Shown: in pieces, positions 8,248-16,792 of the stretch | How positions within the stretch are numbered: position 1 is the first letter of the stretch | How the letters are laid out: the number at the start of each line of letters is the position of its first letter | NCBI GenBank assembly: GCA_019104865.1 | Contig: JAHRWZ010000062.1 | Span: forward strand, 62,001 to 126,000 | Direction of reading: 5' to 3' | Length of the DNA: 64,000 bases | DNA from: Castellaniella sp. | GTDB lineage: Bacteria; Pseudomonadota; Gammaproteobacteria; Burkholderiales; Burkholderiaceae_B | The notes under the pieces: generated by a model | Databases searched by the model: none | Seen by the model: only the letters and a program-made list of their open reading frames with translations | What the model was told of the DNA's origin: nothing | Made by a program: the position numbers and the translations under genes

Positions 8248-9542
8248 TGCAAGCAGGGTCGGTCAGAAGGCGTGTTGTGCGCAATGCCGGGGCCTTGTAT
8301 GTCGTACAGCTGATTTCTTTCCTGGTTCCTGTGTTCGAGATTCCTATCCTGGCGCGTGCGTTGGGATCGGTGCAGTATGGCCAGATTTTGTTTTGCCAGG
8401 CCTTGGCGCTGACGGCTTCGCTGCTTGTCGAGTATGGCTTTAATCTCAATGCCGCGCATCAGGCCGCCTTGGTGCGTGATCGGCAACAGGATTTGACCCG
8501 CTTGTTCTCTCAGGTCTTGTTGGCAAAGGGGTTGCTGGCGGCACCGCTGGTCGGCTTGATTTGCCTGGGGTGGATCCTGGGGGTGCTGGATGCGTATCTT
8601 GGCCAGACAGCGTTGCTGGTATTCGTCCTGGCTTATTTCCTGGCTTTCGGCTTCAGCCCGATGTGGTATTTTCAGGGTAGGGAAAAGATGGCCGGCCCCG
8701 CGCTGCTGGATGTCGGTTTGCGCCTGTGCGGCCTGGCGATACTGGCGATCGTGGTGCGCACCTCTGATGATTTTTTTCTGGCGTTACCAATCCTGGCGAT
8801 TCCGCCATTGCTGAATACGGTGCTGACGAATGGCTGGTGCCTTCGCGAACTGGGGCGGGTGCAGTGGGATTTTTCGGGGGCATGCCGGCAGATTCGGGAA
8901 GGCTTTCATTTTTTTATCTACCGTAGCTCCAGTTCTTTGGTGATGTCAGCGATTCCAGTGTTTCTGGGTCTGACTTCGGGTAAGCAGGCTGTGGGTGAGT
9001 TTGCACCATCGGAAAAACTGATCAAGGGCATGACCAGTTTGGCCATGCCGTTTCTGTCGGCGGTGTTCCCCGTGTTTTCCAGGCGTCTGGCAGGCTCAGT
9101 CCCCGGGCAGGCCTCGGTCCGAGTCCCCATCCTTGTGCTATTGGGGGTGGGTGGAACGGTTCTGGTCGGTGCGGCAGCAGCTGTATGGGCAGGACCCTGG
9201 GTGCTGGACGTCATGCTGGGAACAGGTTTTCAGGGTGCACGTCTGATTTATGAAGTACTCCTGGCGGTGGCCCCCCTGCGTATCTTGAACCAGAGTATTG
9301 CCATGGTATTGCTGATCCCTGCGGGTCGAGCGAAATCCGCAAGCTATGTGATTTCCGGGTTCTCCATTCTGGGGGTGGCCTTGGGCTCTGGATTGTCCTT
9401 ACTTTATGGGGGCGTTGGTATGGCGGCCGGATTGGTGGGGGTTGAAGCGGCCTTGCTGGTCATCATGCTGTACATGGCGATGCGTGCGGTCAGGCAAATG
9501 GCGCAGGTTGCGGATGTGGCAGATACGGAAGAGGTTGGATGA
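8247..9542 (+). CDS. Wzx-type polysaccharide flippase (MATE/MOP superfamily)
   Basis: A 431-residue protein with about twelve to fourteen hydrophobic helices. Near the N-terminus it has LVPVFEIPILARALGSVQYGQ, the usual PST/Wzx opening, and later GFHFFIYRSSSSLVMSAIPVFLG. Such proteins flip undecaprenyl-pyrophosphate-linked repeat units from the cytoplasmic to the periplasmic face. I place the start at ATG 8247, inside the stop of the preceding gene (TGATG); an upstream in-frame start exists but would add residues unlike the family. It is the only flippase in the locus, although there are two polymerase-like proteins. It overlaps the next gene by 4 bases. Confidence 0.85.
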   Translation: MQAGSVRRRVVRNAGALYVVQLISFLVPVFEIPILARALGSVQYGQILFCQALALTASLLVEYGFNLNAAHQAALVRDRQQDLTRLFSQVLLAKGLLAAPLVGLICLGWILGVLDAYLGQTALLVFVLAYFLAFGFSPMWYFQGREKMAGPALLDVGLRLCGLAILAIVVRTSDDFFLALPILAIPPLLNTVLTNGWCLRELGRVQWDFSGACRQIREGFHFFIYRSSSSLVMSAIPVFLGLTSGKQAVGEFAPSEKLIKGMTSLAMPFLSAVFPVFSRRLAGSVPGQASVRVPILVLLGVGGTVLVGAAAAVWAGPWVLDVMLGTGFQGARLIYEVLLAVAPLRILNQSIAMVLLIPAGRAKSASYVISGFSILGVALGSGLSLLYGGVGMAAGLVGVEAALLVIMLYMAMRAVRQMAQVADVADTEEVG

Positions 9543-10633
9543 GAATCTTGCTGGTGACGACGGGCTTGGCCCTGGGTGGTGCGGAACGGCAGGTGGTTGA
9601 TTTGGCTGATCGGCTGGCGGGGCGCGGGCACGAGGTTGCGATTGCCTATCTGGTGGGTGATGTCGAGGTGCGACCGGCATCGGCAGTGAAGCTGTTTCCT
9701 CTGGGATTTTCGAAGTCCCTGCCGGGCTTGATGCGTGGCTGCTTGCATCTCTCGCGATTGATTCGTGCGTGGCAGCCCGACGTGGTGCATAGCCATATGG
9801 TGCATGCGAACTTGCTGACGCGCCTGGTGCGGGTCATCAGACCGATGCGGCGCCTGGTGTGCACGGCGCACAATACCAACGAGGGGGGGCGTTGGGTCAG
9901 TTTGGCCTATCGTCTGACCGACCGCTTGGCGGATCTGTCGACCAACGTCAGCCAGGAGGCGGTCGAGGCCTTTGAGCGTAATGGGGCGGTTCCCCGGGGA
10001 CGCATGCTGGCGGTGCATAACGGTATCGATGTGCGGTTATTCAGTGATGATGCCAAGTTGCGAGCCGACTCTCGCGATCGCCTATTTCCGGATCGGACGA
10101 GGCGTCTGCTGCTGTCGGTGGGCCGTCTGGCAGAGCAAAAGAATCACGCGGGGCTGTTGTGTGTTTTTGCGGGTTTTGCGAAGCGATGCCAGGATGTGGA
10201 TTTATGGATTGCGGGCGATGGGCCTCTACGTACAGTGTTGCAGCAGCAGTGCGTGGATCTGGGGCTGGAGGGTCGCGTTGTCTTGTTAGGTTCGCGTTCG
10301 GATGTGCCTGATTTGATGCGTGCTGCGGATGCATTTGTGCTGGCCTCGCACTTTGAGGGGTTTGGCTTGGTGGTAGCCGAAGCGATGGCGTCGGGGACGC
10401 CCGTGGTGGCCACCGATGCCGGGGGGGTCGCCGAGGTGATGGCAGGGACTGGTTTCCTGGTGCCTGTGGATGACGAGGCCGCCCTGGGTCATGCGCTGGA
10501 TGAGGTGTTTTCGATGGATGCCGGGCGGCGTTCGGCGATGGTGTCCGCTGCGCGTCTCAGGGCGGAGGATCTGGATATCGAACGCAGTGTGGATGGGTGG
10601 TTGCAGCTTTATAAAGGCCATCAAGCATGTTGA
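9539..10633 (+). CDS. glycosyltransferase family 4
   Basis: A 364-residue GT-B enzyme. The N-terminal donor/acceptor loop is TTGLALGGAERQVVDLA (residues 7-23), followed by VVHSHMVHANLL and CTAHNTNEGG. The C-terminal half has LLLSVGRLAEQKNH and the EX7E block HFEGFGLVVAEAMASGTPVV. It probably adds a sugar to the growing lipid-linked oligosaccharide in the cytoplasm. ATG 9539 overlaps the flippase stop (ATGA), and the end overlaps the next start by 7 bases, showing tight translational coupling. The donor sugar cannot be read from the sequence. Confidence 0.85.
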   Translation: MRILLVTTGLALGGAERQVVDLADRLAGRGHEVAIAYLVGDVEVRPASAVKLFPLGFSKSLPGLMRGCLHLSRLIRAWQPDVVHSHMVHANLLTRLVRVIRPMRRLVCTAHNTNEGGRWVSLAYRLTDRLADLSTNVSQEAVEAFERNGAVPRGRMLAVHNGIDVRLFSDDAKLRADSRDRLFPDRTRRLLLSVGRLAEQKNHAGLLCVFAGFAKRCQDVDLWIAGDGPLRTVLQQQCVDLGLEGRVVLLGSRSDVPDLMRAADAFVLASHFEGFGLVVAEAMASGTPVVATDAGGVAEVMAGTGFLVPVDDEAALGHALDEVFSMDAGRRSAMVSAARLRAEDLDIERSVDGWLQLYKGHQAC

Positions 10634-11445
10634 CAATTTTGACGCCCACCTACAACCGTTTGCGGACTTTGCCGGTTTTGTATGACAGCCTGTGCGCCCA
10701 GACTTGTCTGGAATTCGAGTGGCTGGTCGTTGACGATGGTAGTACGGACGGCACCGCTGCGTGGATGCAGTCATGCCAGGCTCGGGCCTCGGCATTCCCC
10801 GTCCGTAGCTTGAGCCAGGCCAATGGTGGAAAGCACGTAGCCTTGAACACCGGAGTGCGGGCCGCGCGCGGGAACTGGGTCTTCATCGTCGACAGCGACG
10901 ATTATCTGACGCCCGATGCCGTCGAGCGTGTGCTGGACGCATTGAAGCAGGCCTCTAGTGCGCCGCGATCCGTGTCCGGCGTGTGCTTTCGCAGGGCGGA
11001 TCCGGAGGGGCGCTTGCTGGGTTTGCCCTGCGAGGGAATACCGTCGCCCTACGTGGGGACGCCTAGCCAGGTGGGGCGCATGGTTCGGGGCGATCTGGCC
11101 TACGTGTTTCGCCGGGATGTCATGGCCGAACTGCCTTTTCCCATCATTCCTGACGAAAAATTTGTGCCGGAACTCTACATCTGGAACCGGATTGCAGACC
11201 GGGGGCCAATCTGGTTCTATCTGGATCGGGCCATCTATCGCTGCGAATACCTGGATGATGGGTATACTCGGAATTTTCACGTTCATCTGCGGCGCAACCC
11301 TGGCGGATTCCTGCTGTTCTACGCGGCGCAGATCGGCAGGGAACCGCGCTGGACAGACAGGCTAAAGGCGGGCATCCGCAGCGTGCAGTGCCTGGCCTAT
11401 TGCGCGGCAAAGGCTGCGGCCGCTCGCAGGCGTTCTCTGCCATGA
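10627..11445 (+). CDS. glycosyltransferase family 2
   Basis: A 272-residue GT-A enzyme. It opens MLTILTPTYNRLRTLPVLYDS, then has the nucleotide-binding WLVVDDGSTDGT (residues 34-45) and the metal-binding DSDD motif (FIVDSDDYLTPDAV). ANGGKHVALNTGVRAARG between them is typical of GT2 enzymes in O-antigen and capsule loci. It most likely adds one sugar to the repeat unit. The gene sits between two GT4 genes, overlapping the first by 7 bases and the second by 4 (ATGA). Confidence 0.85.
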   Translation: MLTILTPTYNRLRTLPVLYDSLCAQTCLEFEWLVVDDGSTDGTAAWMQSCQARASAFPVRSLSQANGGKHVALNTGVRAARGNWVFIVDSDDYLTPDAVERVLDALKQASSAPRSVSGVCFRRADPEGRLLGLPCEGIPSPYVGTPSQVGRMVRGDLAYVFRRDVMAELPFPIIPDEKFVPELYIWNRIADRGPIWFYLDRAIYRCEYLDDGYTRNFHVHLRRNPGGFLLFYAAQIGREPRWTDRLKAGIRSVQCLAYCAAKAAAARRRSLP

Positions 11446-12563
11446 CGAGCCTCGTGATCGTGTCCCACCATGCGGTGGATCTGCTGAAATTCCGGGGGCA
11501 TTTGATCCGCGACCTGACGGCGTCTCGTGTGCGGGTGCGCTGCCTGGCGCCGGACCATGATGCGGCAACGCGCGCGGAACTGGTCGCACTGGGTGCGGAG
11601 CCTGTCGACTATCGCCTGCAGCGCACCGGAATGAATCCTCTGCGCGATCTGGTGGACGTCGTGAAACTGGTTCATATCCTGCGGCGCCTGGCGCCGGATA
11701 TCGTATTTGCGTTTTCCACCAAGCCGATGGTCTATGGCACCCTGGCGGCCTGGCTGGCCAGCGTCCCCAGGCGCGTGGCCTTGGTCGAGGGCGCGGGCTA
11801 TGTGTTCACATCCTCCGGCGATCGCTCGGGATGGCGCCGCCGCGCCTTGCGTCTGGTGGTCGAGACTCTCTATCGTATTGCGCTGGGGAGGGCCCATCGG
11901 GTGATTTTCCTGAATCCCGATGATCAGCGGGAATTCATCGAGCGAGGTCTGGCGGCGCGTGAAAGGTCGGTGCTGCTGGGCGGGATCGGTGTCGATCTTC
12001 AGGATTGGCGGTACGCGCCGCCGGTAACCGAACCGATAAGCTTTTTACTGGTGGGACGCTTGCTGCGCGAGAAAGGCATCGTGGAATACGTGGCCGCCGC
12101 CCGGCTGGTCAGGGCACGACATCCACAGGCGCGATTCATCCTGCTAGGTGGCCTGGATTCCAATCCCGGAGGGCTGGCGCGCGCGCAGGTCCAGGCCTGG
12201 GTGGACGAGGGGCTGCTGGAATGGCCTGGGCATGTGAGTGTGCGGCCCTGGCTGGAACGCGTCAGTGTATTCGTCCTGCCATCGTATCGCGAGGGTGTGC
12301 CGTTGAGTACTCAGGAGGCCATGGCAATGGGGCGTCCTGTGATCACTACGGATGTGCCCGGGTGCCGCGAGACGGTGCGCGACGGGGTCAATGGCTATCT
12401 TGTGCCGGCGCGCGACGCGGCTGCCCTGGCGGATGCCATGCGGCGGTTTCTGGAAAACCCCGAACGCATTGCATCCATGGGCCTGGCCAGCCGCCAGATT
12501 GCCGAGGCATGTTTCGATGTGCGAAAGATTAACAAGAAGTTGGCGGCTTGGCTGCTGGAATGA
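11442..12563 (+). CDS. glycosyltransferase family 4, PglA-like
   Basis: A 373-residue GT-B enzyme. The start MTSLVIVSHHAVDLLKFRGH is of the PglA/CapM subgroup, followed by DIVFAFSTKPMVYG, LVGRLLREKGI and the EX7E block YREGVPLSTQEAMAMGRPV. The last third is strongly similar to the truncated glycosyltransferase at the window edge (1-334): CRETV, NGYLVP and SRQIAE recur. In bacillosamine-type systems PglA adds the first sugar to undecaprenyl-pyrophosphate-bacillosamine, a role I infer for one of the two copies. ATG 11442 overlaps the previous stop. The 199 bases after it (12564-12762) hold no gene I can support. Confidence 0.85.
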   Translation: MTSLVIVSHHAVDLLKFRGHLIRDLTASRVRVRCLAPDHDAATRAELVALGAEPVDYRLQRTGMNPLRDLVDVVKLVHILRRLAPDIVFAFSTKPMVYGTLAAWLASVPRRVALVEGAGYVFTSSGDRSGWRRRALRLVVETLYRIALGRAHRVIFLNPDDQREFIERGLAARERSVLLGGIGVDLQDWRYAPPVTEPISFLLVGRLLREKGIVEYVAAARLVRARHPQARFILLGGLDSNPGGLARAQVQAWVDEGLLEWPGHVSVRPWLERVSVFVLPSYREGVPLSTQEAMAMGRPVITTDVPGCRETVRDGVNGYLVPARDAAALADAMRRFLENPERIASMGLASRQIAEACFDVRKINKKLAAWLLE

Positions 12564-12762
12564 ATGCGGTGCGGATGCCGCTGCGGCGGCCTTGGGATCC
12601 AATGATCCGGGGCGAAGGCCGGGCCTGTTTCCGACGCTCTGGAGGGCTCGATTCCCGCTTGAGTCATTGTGGCGATCTGATTGGAAATGAATGAACCTCT
12701 TACATTGCCCATCCGGGGATTCACTAGGATGTGGGGGGTCGTTGCGAGGCTTCGTTTTGTAA

Positions 12763-14082
12763 ATGGTTTATCGAAAATTTTTCATATCGTCGTTGTTGGC
12801 GTTGGGGCTGCTCCTGGCGGCGCTGGGAAGTTTGCGGGATGTTGTGACGCCCTGGGGGTACTGGGGGTTATGGGGCGTGTGGATGCTGGCCGTGATGGGC
12901 GCCACTTGGCTGCTCCCCGCTCCGGGTGCAAGGCGACCGATGCCGCCCGTATGGGTGTGGGGTTCGTGCACAGCGCTGGTTTTGGGCATGGTGTTGTCGG
13001 CCGCGGTCAATCACAGTGCCCTTTCCCTGCACCATGCCATCAAGATCGCGGTCATTGCCGCGTGCTTCTGGGTCGCCTGGTGGCTGGCCGGTGGCCTCGG
13101 ATGGCGTGAACGGGTCTCGATGCTGCGCTGGGTCGTGGCAGCCGTGGTACTGGTGTTCCTGGCGTCGAAGGCGGCTCCCCATGGGGGGTATTACGTCGAT
13201 CTGGGTACAGCCGGGCGTGAGGGCAGCTTTCTGGCCTGGCCGGGGGTGATCTGGAAAGTTGGTGCTTTTTTTATGCCGTTGCTCCTGGCCGACATGCTGG
13301 TTCGGCCCCACGATTGGCTGGTCAACGGTTTGACGATTGCAGCTTGCGTCTTCCTGGTCGTGATCGATGGCACGCGCACGGGTTTGCTGGTGCTTGGAAT
13401 GACGGCCTTGGCATTTTTGGGGCTCTTGGTATGGCGCCGGGATTGGTCCGCCTTGTCGGTGGCCCGACCAGCGATAATCGCATGCGTGCCGGCTTTGTTC
13501 GGCTTGCTACTGTTGAGTGCAGGCGTGGGCTACTTGACTCATAGTCACAGCGCAGTACAGGCTCCGCCGAAGATGGCTGGGTCGGGTGGCGTTTCCGTGG
13601 GCAAGACCGAGGCGCTGGTGGAAACCGCCATTGATCCTGTTTCCACGACTCGCTTGGGTCACGGAGATCCAGAGCGCGTCAAGCTGCTGCAAAATGGGAT
13701 CAAACGTGCAGTGGTGTGCCTGCCTTTGGGTTGCGGATTCGGTTCCACCTTCATGGACCCCGGCTATGGTGTTTCCATGCCGGTCCATAACGCTTACATC
13801 GGCGCCTTGGCGGATTTTGGTGTACTGGGGCTCGCGGGTATGCTGGGATTCATTGTTGCAGCCATTGTGCCGATCAGGCGGGTGCTGCGTGACGGGATGG
13901 CTAGGCCCGAAGACGTATATTTCGTGGTGGCATCAGCGGGGGCTGCTTTAGCCTATCTGGCCAGTCTGATGTTGCATACCTTTTCTTCAGAGATGTCGGA
14001 ATGGGGGTATTTGATTCTGATGCTTGCATTTGCCTGGCTGCCTGGTGAAACGTGTAAAGTATCGACCTCTGCCAGGGCGTGA
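12763..14082 (+). CDS. Wzy / O-antigen ligase-like polytopic membrane protein (copy 2)
   Basis: A 439-residue paralogue of the protein at 6946-8247, with the same layout of about ten helices and a polar loop (residues 250-340) ending in MPVHNAYIGALADFGVLG. Shared blocks include AAVN, GREGSFLAWPGV versus TREGSFLAAYGV, GHGDPERVKLLQ, and EMSEWGYLILMLAFAW near the end. One copy may act as polymerase and the other as ligase, or they may serve two repeat units; the sequence does not decide. Start ATG 12763 has only a distant GAGG, so expression may be weak or coupled to something unseen. Confidence 0.75.
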   Translation: MVYRKFFISSLLALGLLLAALGSLRDVVTPWGYWGLWGVWMLAVMGATWLLPAPGARRPMPPVWVWGSCTALVLGMVLSAAVNHSALSLHHAIKIAVIAACFWVAWWLAGGLGWRERVSMLRWVVAAVVLVFLASKAAPHGGYYVDLGTAGREGSFLAWPGVIWKVGAFFMPLLLADMLVRPHDWLVNGLTIAACVFLVVIDGTRTGLLVLGMTALAFLGLLVWRRDWSALSVARPAIIACVPALFGLLLLSAGVGYLTHSHSAVQAPPKMAGSGGVSVGKTEALVETAIDPVSTTRLGHGDPERVKLLQNGIKRAVVCLPLGCGFGSTFMDPGYGVSMPVHNAYIGALADFGVLGLAGMLGFIVAAIVPIRRVLRDGMARPEDVYFVVASAGAALAYLASLMLHTFSSEMSEWGYLILMLAFAWLPGETCKVSTSARA

Positions 14083-14138
14083 GGGTAAGACGGGCATTGC
14101 CTGAGCGTGGCTGGCCGTAAAGCAAATTGGAGATCTAC

Positions 14139-15452
14139 ATGAACATGCGGCAGCCCGACCATCAGTTGGTGTCGGCTGGGTCCTATGAAAGGAGGCATTC
14201 GCGCTGGTACGAGGTCATGCTGCTGGGGTGGCCGTTTCAGGTGGCCGTCGGTTGCCTGGTGGTGGCGGTGATACCAGCCCTGTTGGGTTGGGGTTGGATG
14301 TTCTGGCGCGCCATGGACCCAGTCAGAATCAATACGCTCTTGGCCGTTGGGCTTTCTTTTGTGGTGATTGTTGTCACCTTGCGCCGTCTGGGACATTACT
14401 CCGGAAGTGTCGTCATGGCTTATATTGCGCCCGTGGTGACGGTGGTCTTCTTGCTGTCGTTTGCGGTGCTGTTTTTCAGCCGCAGTTCCTATTCCAGACC
14501 GGTCTTGGTATTGGCTTACGTTTTTACCTTGGGTTGGTGTTATGTTGGCCATTTCCTGGGCCGTCGGTATCGCAACTTGAAGTTGGCTGTGGTTCCAGGC
14601 GGCGGAATCGACGGTCTTGAAGCAGAAGAGCCGAATCTGCTGGTCCGGCATTTGACGGTCCCCGATCTGGAAGGGGTTCGGTACGATGCGATCGTCGCGG
14701 ACTTGGATGCCCCTGATTTGGGACCGATATGGGAACGCTTTTTGGCGCAGTGCATCCTGTCGCATATTCCGGTTTTTGATGCACGACGCATGCGTGAGGC
14801 CTTGACCGGTCGTGTGCAGATTGATCACCTGTCGGAAAACGAGGTTGGCACCTTGCTGCCCTCGCCGCTGTACACAGTCTGCAAGCGTCTGATCGATATC
14901 GGGGGCGTGCTGGTCGTCGCGCCAGTCGTCTTGCCGCTGATGCTGCTAACCGCAATTGCGGTCCGGCTGGATAGTCCCGGTCCAGCCTTGTTCGTCCAAA
15001 ATCGCGTGGGCTTGGGGAATCGCGATTTCCGTATCTACAAATTCCGCAGCATGATCGCCGATGCCGAGTCGAATGGTGCGCGTCTGGCCTCCGACGGCGA
15101 CGACCGTATCACGCGGGTTGGCGCCTTCATCCGCAAGACGCGCCTGGACGAGCTGCCCCAGCTATGGAACGTGCTGAAGGGCGACATGAGCCTGATCGGC
15201 CCGCGCCCCGAGCAGCGCGTGTTTGTGGATCAGTTCGATGCCGAGATCCCGTTCTACATCTATCGCCACGTCGTGCGCCCCGGCATCACCGGCTGGGCCC
15301 AGGTGATGCAGGGCTACACGGCGGATGCCGACGAGACTCGCGTCAAGATCCAGCATGATTTTTATTACATCAAGCACTTTTCGCTGTGGCTGGATCTCTT
15401 GATTGTGTTCAAGACGGTGCGGATCGTACTGACGGGGTGGGGGGCGCGGTAG
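14139..15452 (+). CDS. WbaP-type polyprenyl-phosphate phosphoglycosyltransferase
   Basis: This 437-residue protein starts with four to five membrane helices (about residues 28-140). A soluble linker carries [16 protein letters not shown]. The catalytic bacterial-sugar-transferase domain contains [11 protein letters not shown], the Asp-Glu pair in [30 protein letters not shown] and [14 protein letters not shown]. It would start glycan assembly on undecaprenyl phosphate. ATG 14139 is preceded by GGAGA at six bases; an upstream TTG at 14127 is less likely. It is the last gene of the polysaccharide locus, with 56 bases between it and the preceding Wzy-like gene. The donor (hexose-1-P or HexNAc-1-P) is unknown. 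Confidence 0.88.
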   Translation: MNMRQPDHQLVSAGSYERRHSRWYEVMLLGWPFQVAVGCLVVAVIPALLGWGWMFWRAMDPVRINTLLAVGLSFVVIVVTLRRLGHYSGSVVMAYIAPVVTVVFLLSFAVLFFSRSSYSRPVLVLAYVFTLGWCYVGHFLGRRYRNLKLAVVPGGGIDGLEAEEPNLLVRHLTVPDLEGVRYDAIVADLDAPDLGPIWERFLAQCILSHIPVFDARRMREALTGRVQIDHLSENEVGTLLPSPLYTVCKRLIDIGGVLVVAPVVLPLMLLTAIAVRLDSPGPALFVQNRVGLGNRDFRIYKFRSMIADAESNGARLASDGDDRITRVGAFIRKTRLDELPQLWNVLKGDMSLIGPRPEQRVFVDQFDAEIPFYIYRHVVRPGITGWAQVMQGYTADADETRVKIQHDFYYIKHFSLWLDLLIVFKTVRIVLTGWGAR

Positions 15453-15454
15453 CT

Positions 15455-15634
15455 TGCATCGAGTCCGTCCGCAAGAATGCCACGAACGACGCGCGCTATC
15501 AGCGCCTGACGGCAACGGGTGGTCCGCACTATTTCCACCTGACCGCCACCAACGGCGAAATCATCGGCAGCAGCGAGATGTACACCACCGCCGCCGCGCG
15601 CGACAACGGCATCGTGTCCGTGAAGACCAACTCT
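15455..15634 (+). pseudogene. headless fragment of a YegP/DUF1508-family gene
   Basis: Beginning two bases after the preceding stop, the frame reads CIESVRKNATNDARYQRL, then GGPHYFHLTATNGEIIGSSEMY and ARDNGIVSVKTN. This is the repeat unit of the YegP/DUF1508 family, with the typical NGxxIGxSExY core. No start codon or first repeat is present, and after KTN the frame runs on into the antisense of the aapM gene. It is therefore a relic. It marks the junction between the polysaccharide locus and the amino-acid transporter genes and is probably the scar of a recombination event. Confidence 0.7.
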
Positions 15635-15658
15635 GGGTTTCCCGGCGGATCTTGTGCC

Positions 15659-16792
15659 TCACCCGCCCGGCCCCATGGTCCGTTCCACCACCCGCGAGCT
15701 CCAGGTCAGTACGGTGGCGATGATCAGGTAGACCACGAACATGAAGGCGTAGACCTCGTAGATCTGGTCCGAGAACTGCGGATTGGCCAGCACCACCTGG
15801 CCGGCCCGCACGAATTCGGTCAGGCCGATGATGAAGAGCAGCGGCACGTTGTTGAAGATGTCCAGGACATTGCCCACCAGCCCAGGCAGGACCGTGCGGA
15901 TGGCCTGGGGCAGCACGATCTGGATCAGGATGTCGGTTTTGCGCAGGCCCAGGGAACGGGCCGCGTGCCACTGGCCTTCGGGCACGGCCTGCAGGCCGCC
16001 GCGGACGTATTCGGCCACATAGGCGGCATAGAACAGCGTGATGCCGATCGTGCCACGCACCACGTCGGAAATGCGCACATCGCTGGCCAGGATCAGGGGC
16101 ACGACCATCCAGGCCCAGTACAGGATCGAGATCAGCGGCAGCGACCGGATCAGTTCGATGTAGGCGGTGCTGACCCAGCGCACCCCTGGCAGGCGGCTGG
16201 TGCGGCCCAGGGCCAGCAGGATGCCCAGGGGAAAGCTGACGATGGCGGCGACCAGGGTGACCAGCACCCCCAGCAGCAGGCCGCCGACGGCGTGGCCGGC
16301 ATCCAGCACCAGCAGTTGCCACATCAGGATCACCCCCGCGACCCAGATCAGGCTTAGCCACGAGCTGCGCCAGGGCCGGCGCGCGCCGATCAGCGCGCCG
16401 GCGACGGCTGCCAGCAGCAGGGCGGCGACCCGCGCGGCGACGGGGTCGCCGATGCCCCACAGGATGGCGGCGGCCGCCAGGCCGATCGCCCCGGCTGCCA
16501 ACAGGCCTTTGATGGCGCGGGTGCGGGTGATGCGCGCCAGGCTGATGCCCACCAGCAGGCAGAGGACGCCGCTGGCGAGCCAGGCGCGCCAGAGTTCGGT
16601 CAGGTCCAGCGTGCCGGCCATCAGGAAGCGCAGGCTGCCCCCGATGACCGACCATTGGGCCTGGAAGATGGCCCAGTGCGCCAGGGTATAGGTCAGCACC
16701 GCGATCCCCGCCAGGATCAGCAGCGACAGCAGGCCTTCGAACCAGCTGGGAAACAGGTTCTGGCGGCACAGGCTAAGGAATCTGGCGGTCAT
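15659..16792 (-). CDS. aapM: general L-amino-acid ABC transporter permease AapM
   Basis: A 377-residue inner-membrane permease of the polar amino acid family. It has an N-terminal extension of several helices, then GVLVTLVAAIVSFPLGILLALGR and the cytoplasmic EAA-type loop ARSLGLRKTDILIQIVLPQA, which contacts the ATPase. The ATG at 16792 overlaps the stop of aapQ (ATGA), so the two permeases are translationally coupled. The usual next gene, aapP for the ATPase, is absent; downstream is only the YegP fragment and the polysaccharide locus on the other strand. The transporter would need an ATPase from elsewhere. Confidence 0.88.
   Translation of the reverse strand: MTARFLSLCRQNLFPSWFEGLLSLLILAGIAVLTYTLAHWAIFQAQWSVIGGSLRFLMAGTLDLTELWRAWLASGVLCLLVGISLARITRTRAIKGLLAAGAIGLAAAAILWGIGDPVAARVAALLLAAVAGALIGARRPWRSSWLSLIWVAGVILMWQLLVLDAGHAVGGLLLGVLVTLVAAIVSFPLGILLALGRTSRLPGVRWVSTAYIELIRSLPLISILYWAWMVVPLILASDVRISDVVRGTIGITLFYAAYVAEYVRGGLQAVPEGQWHAARSLGLRKTDILIQIVLPQAIRTVLPGLVGNVLDIFNNVPLLFIIGLTEFVRAGQVVLANPQFSDQIYEVYAFMFVVYLIIATVLTWSSRVVERTMGPGG

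Noticed and set aside
12564..12762. Gap between the PglA-like gene and second Wzy-like gene as a hidden gene or promoter
   Set aside because: Short frames there have no start with a ribosome site and no recognisable sequence; no consensus promoter pair was found.
15386..16357. Plus-strand frame running from WbaP through the YegP fragment into aapM
   Set aside because: Only about 60 codons resemble YegP; the rest is out of frame with WbaP or antisense to aapM.
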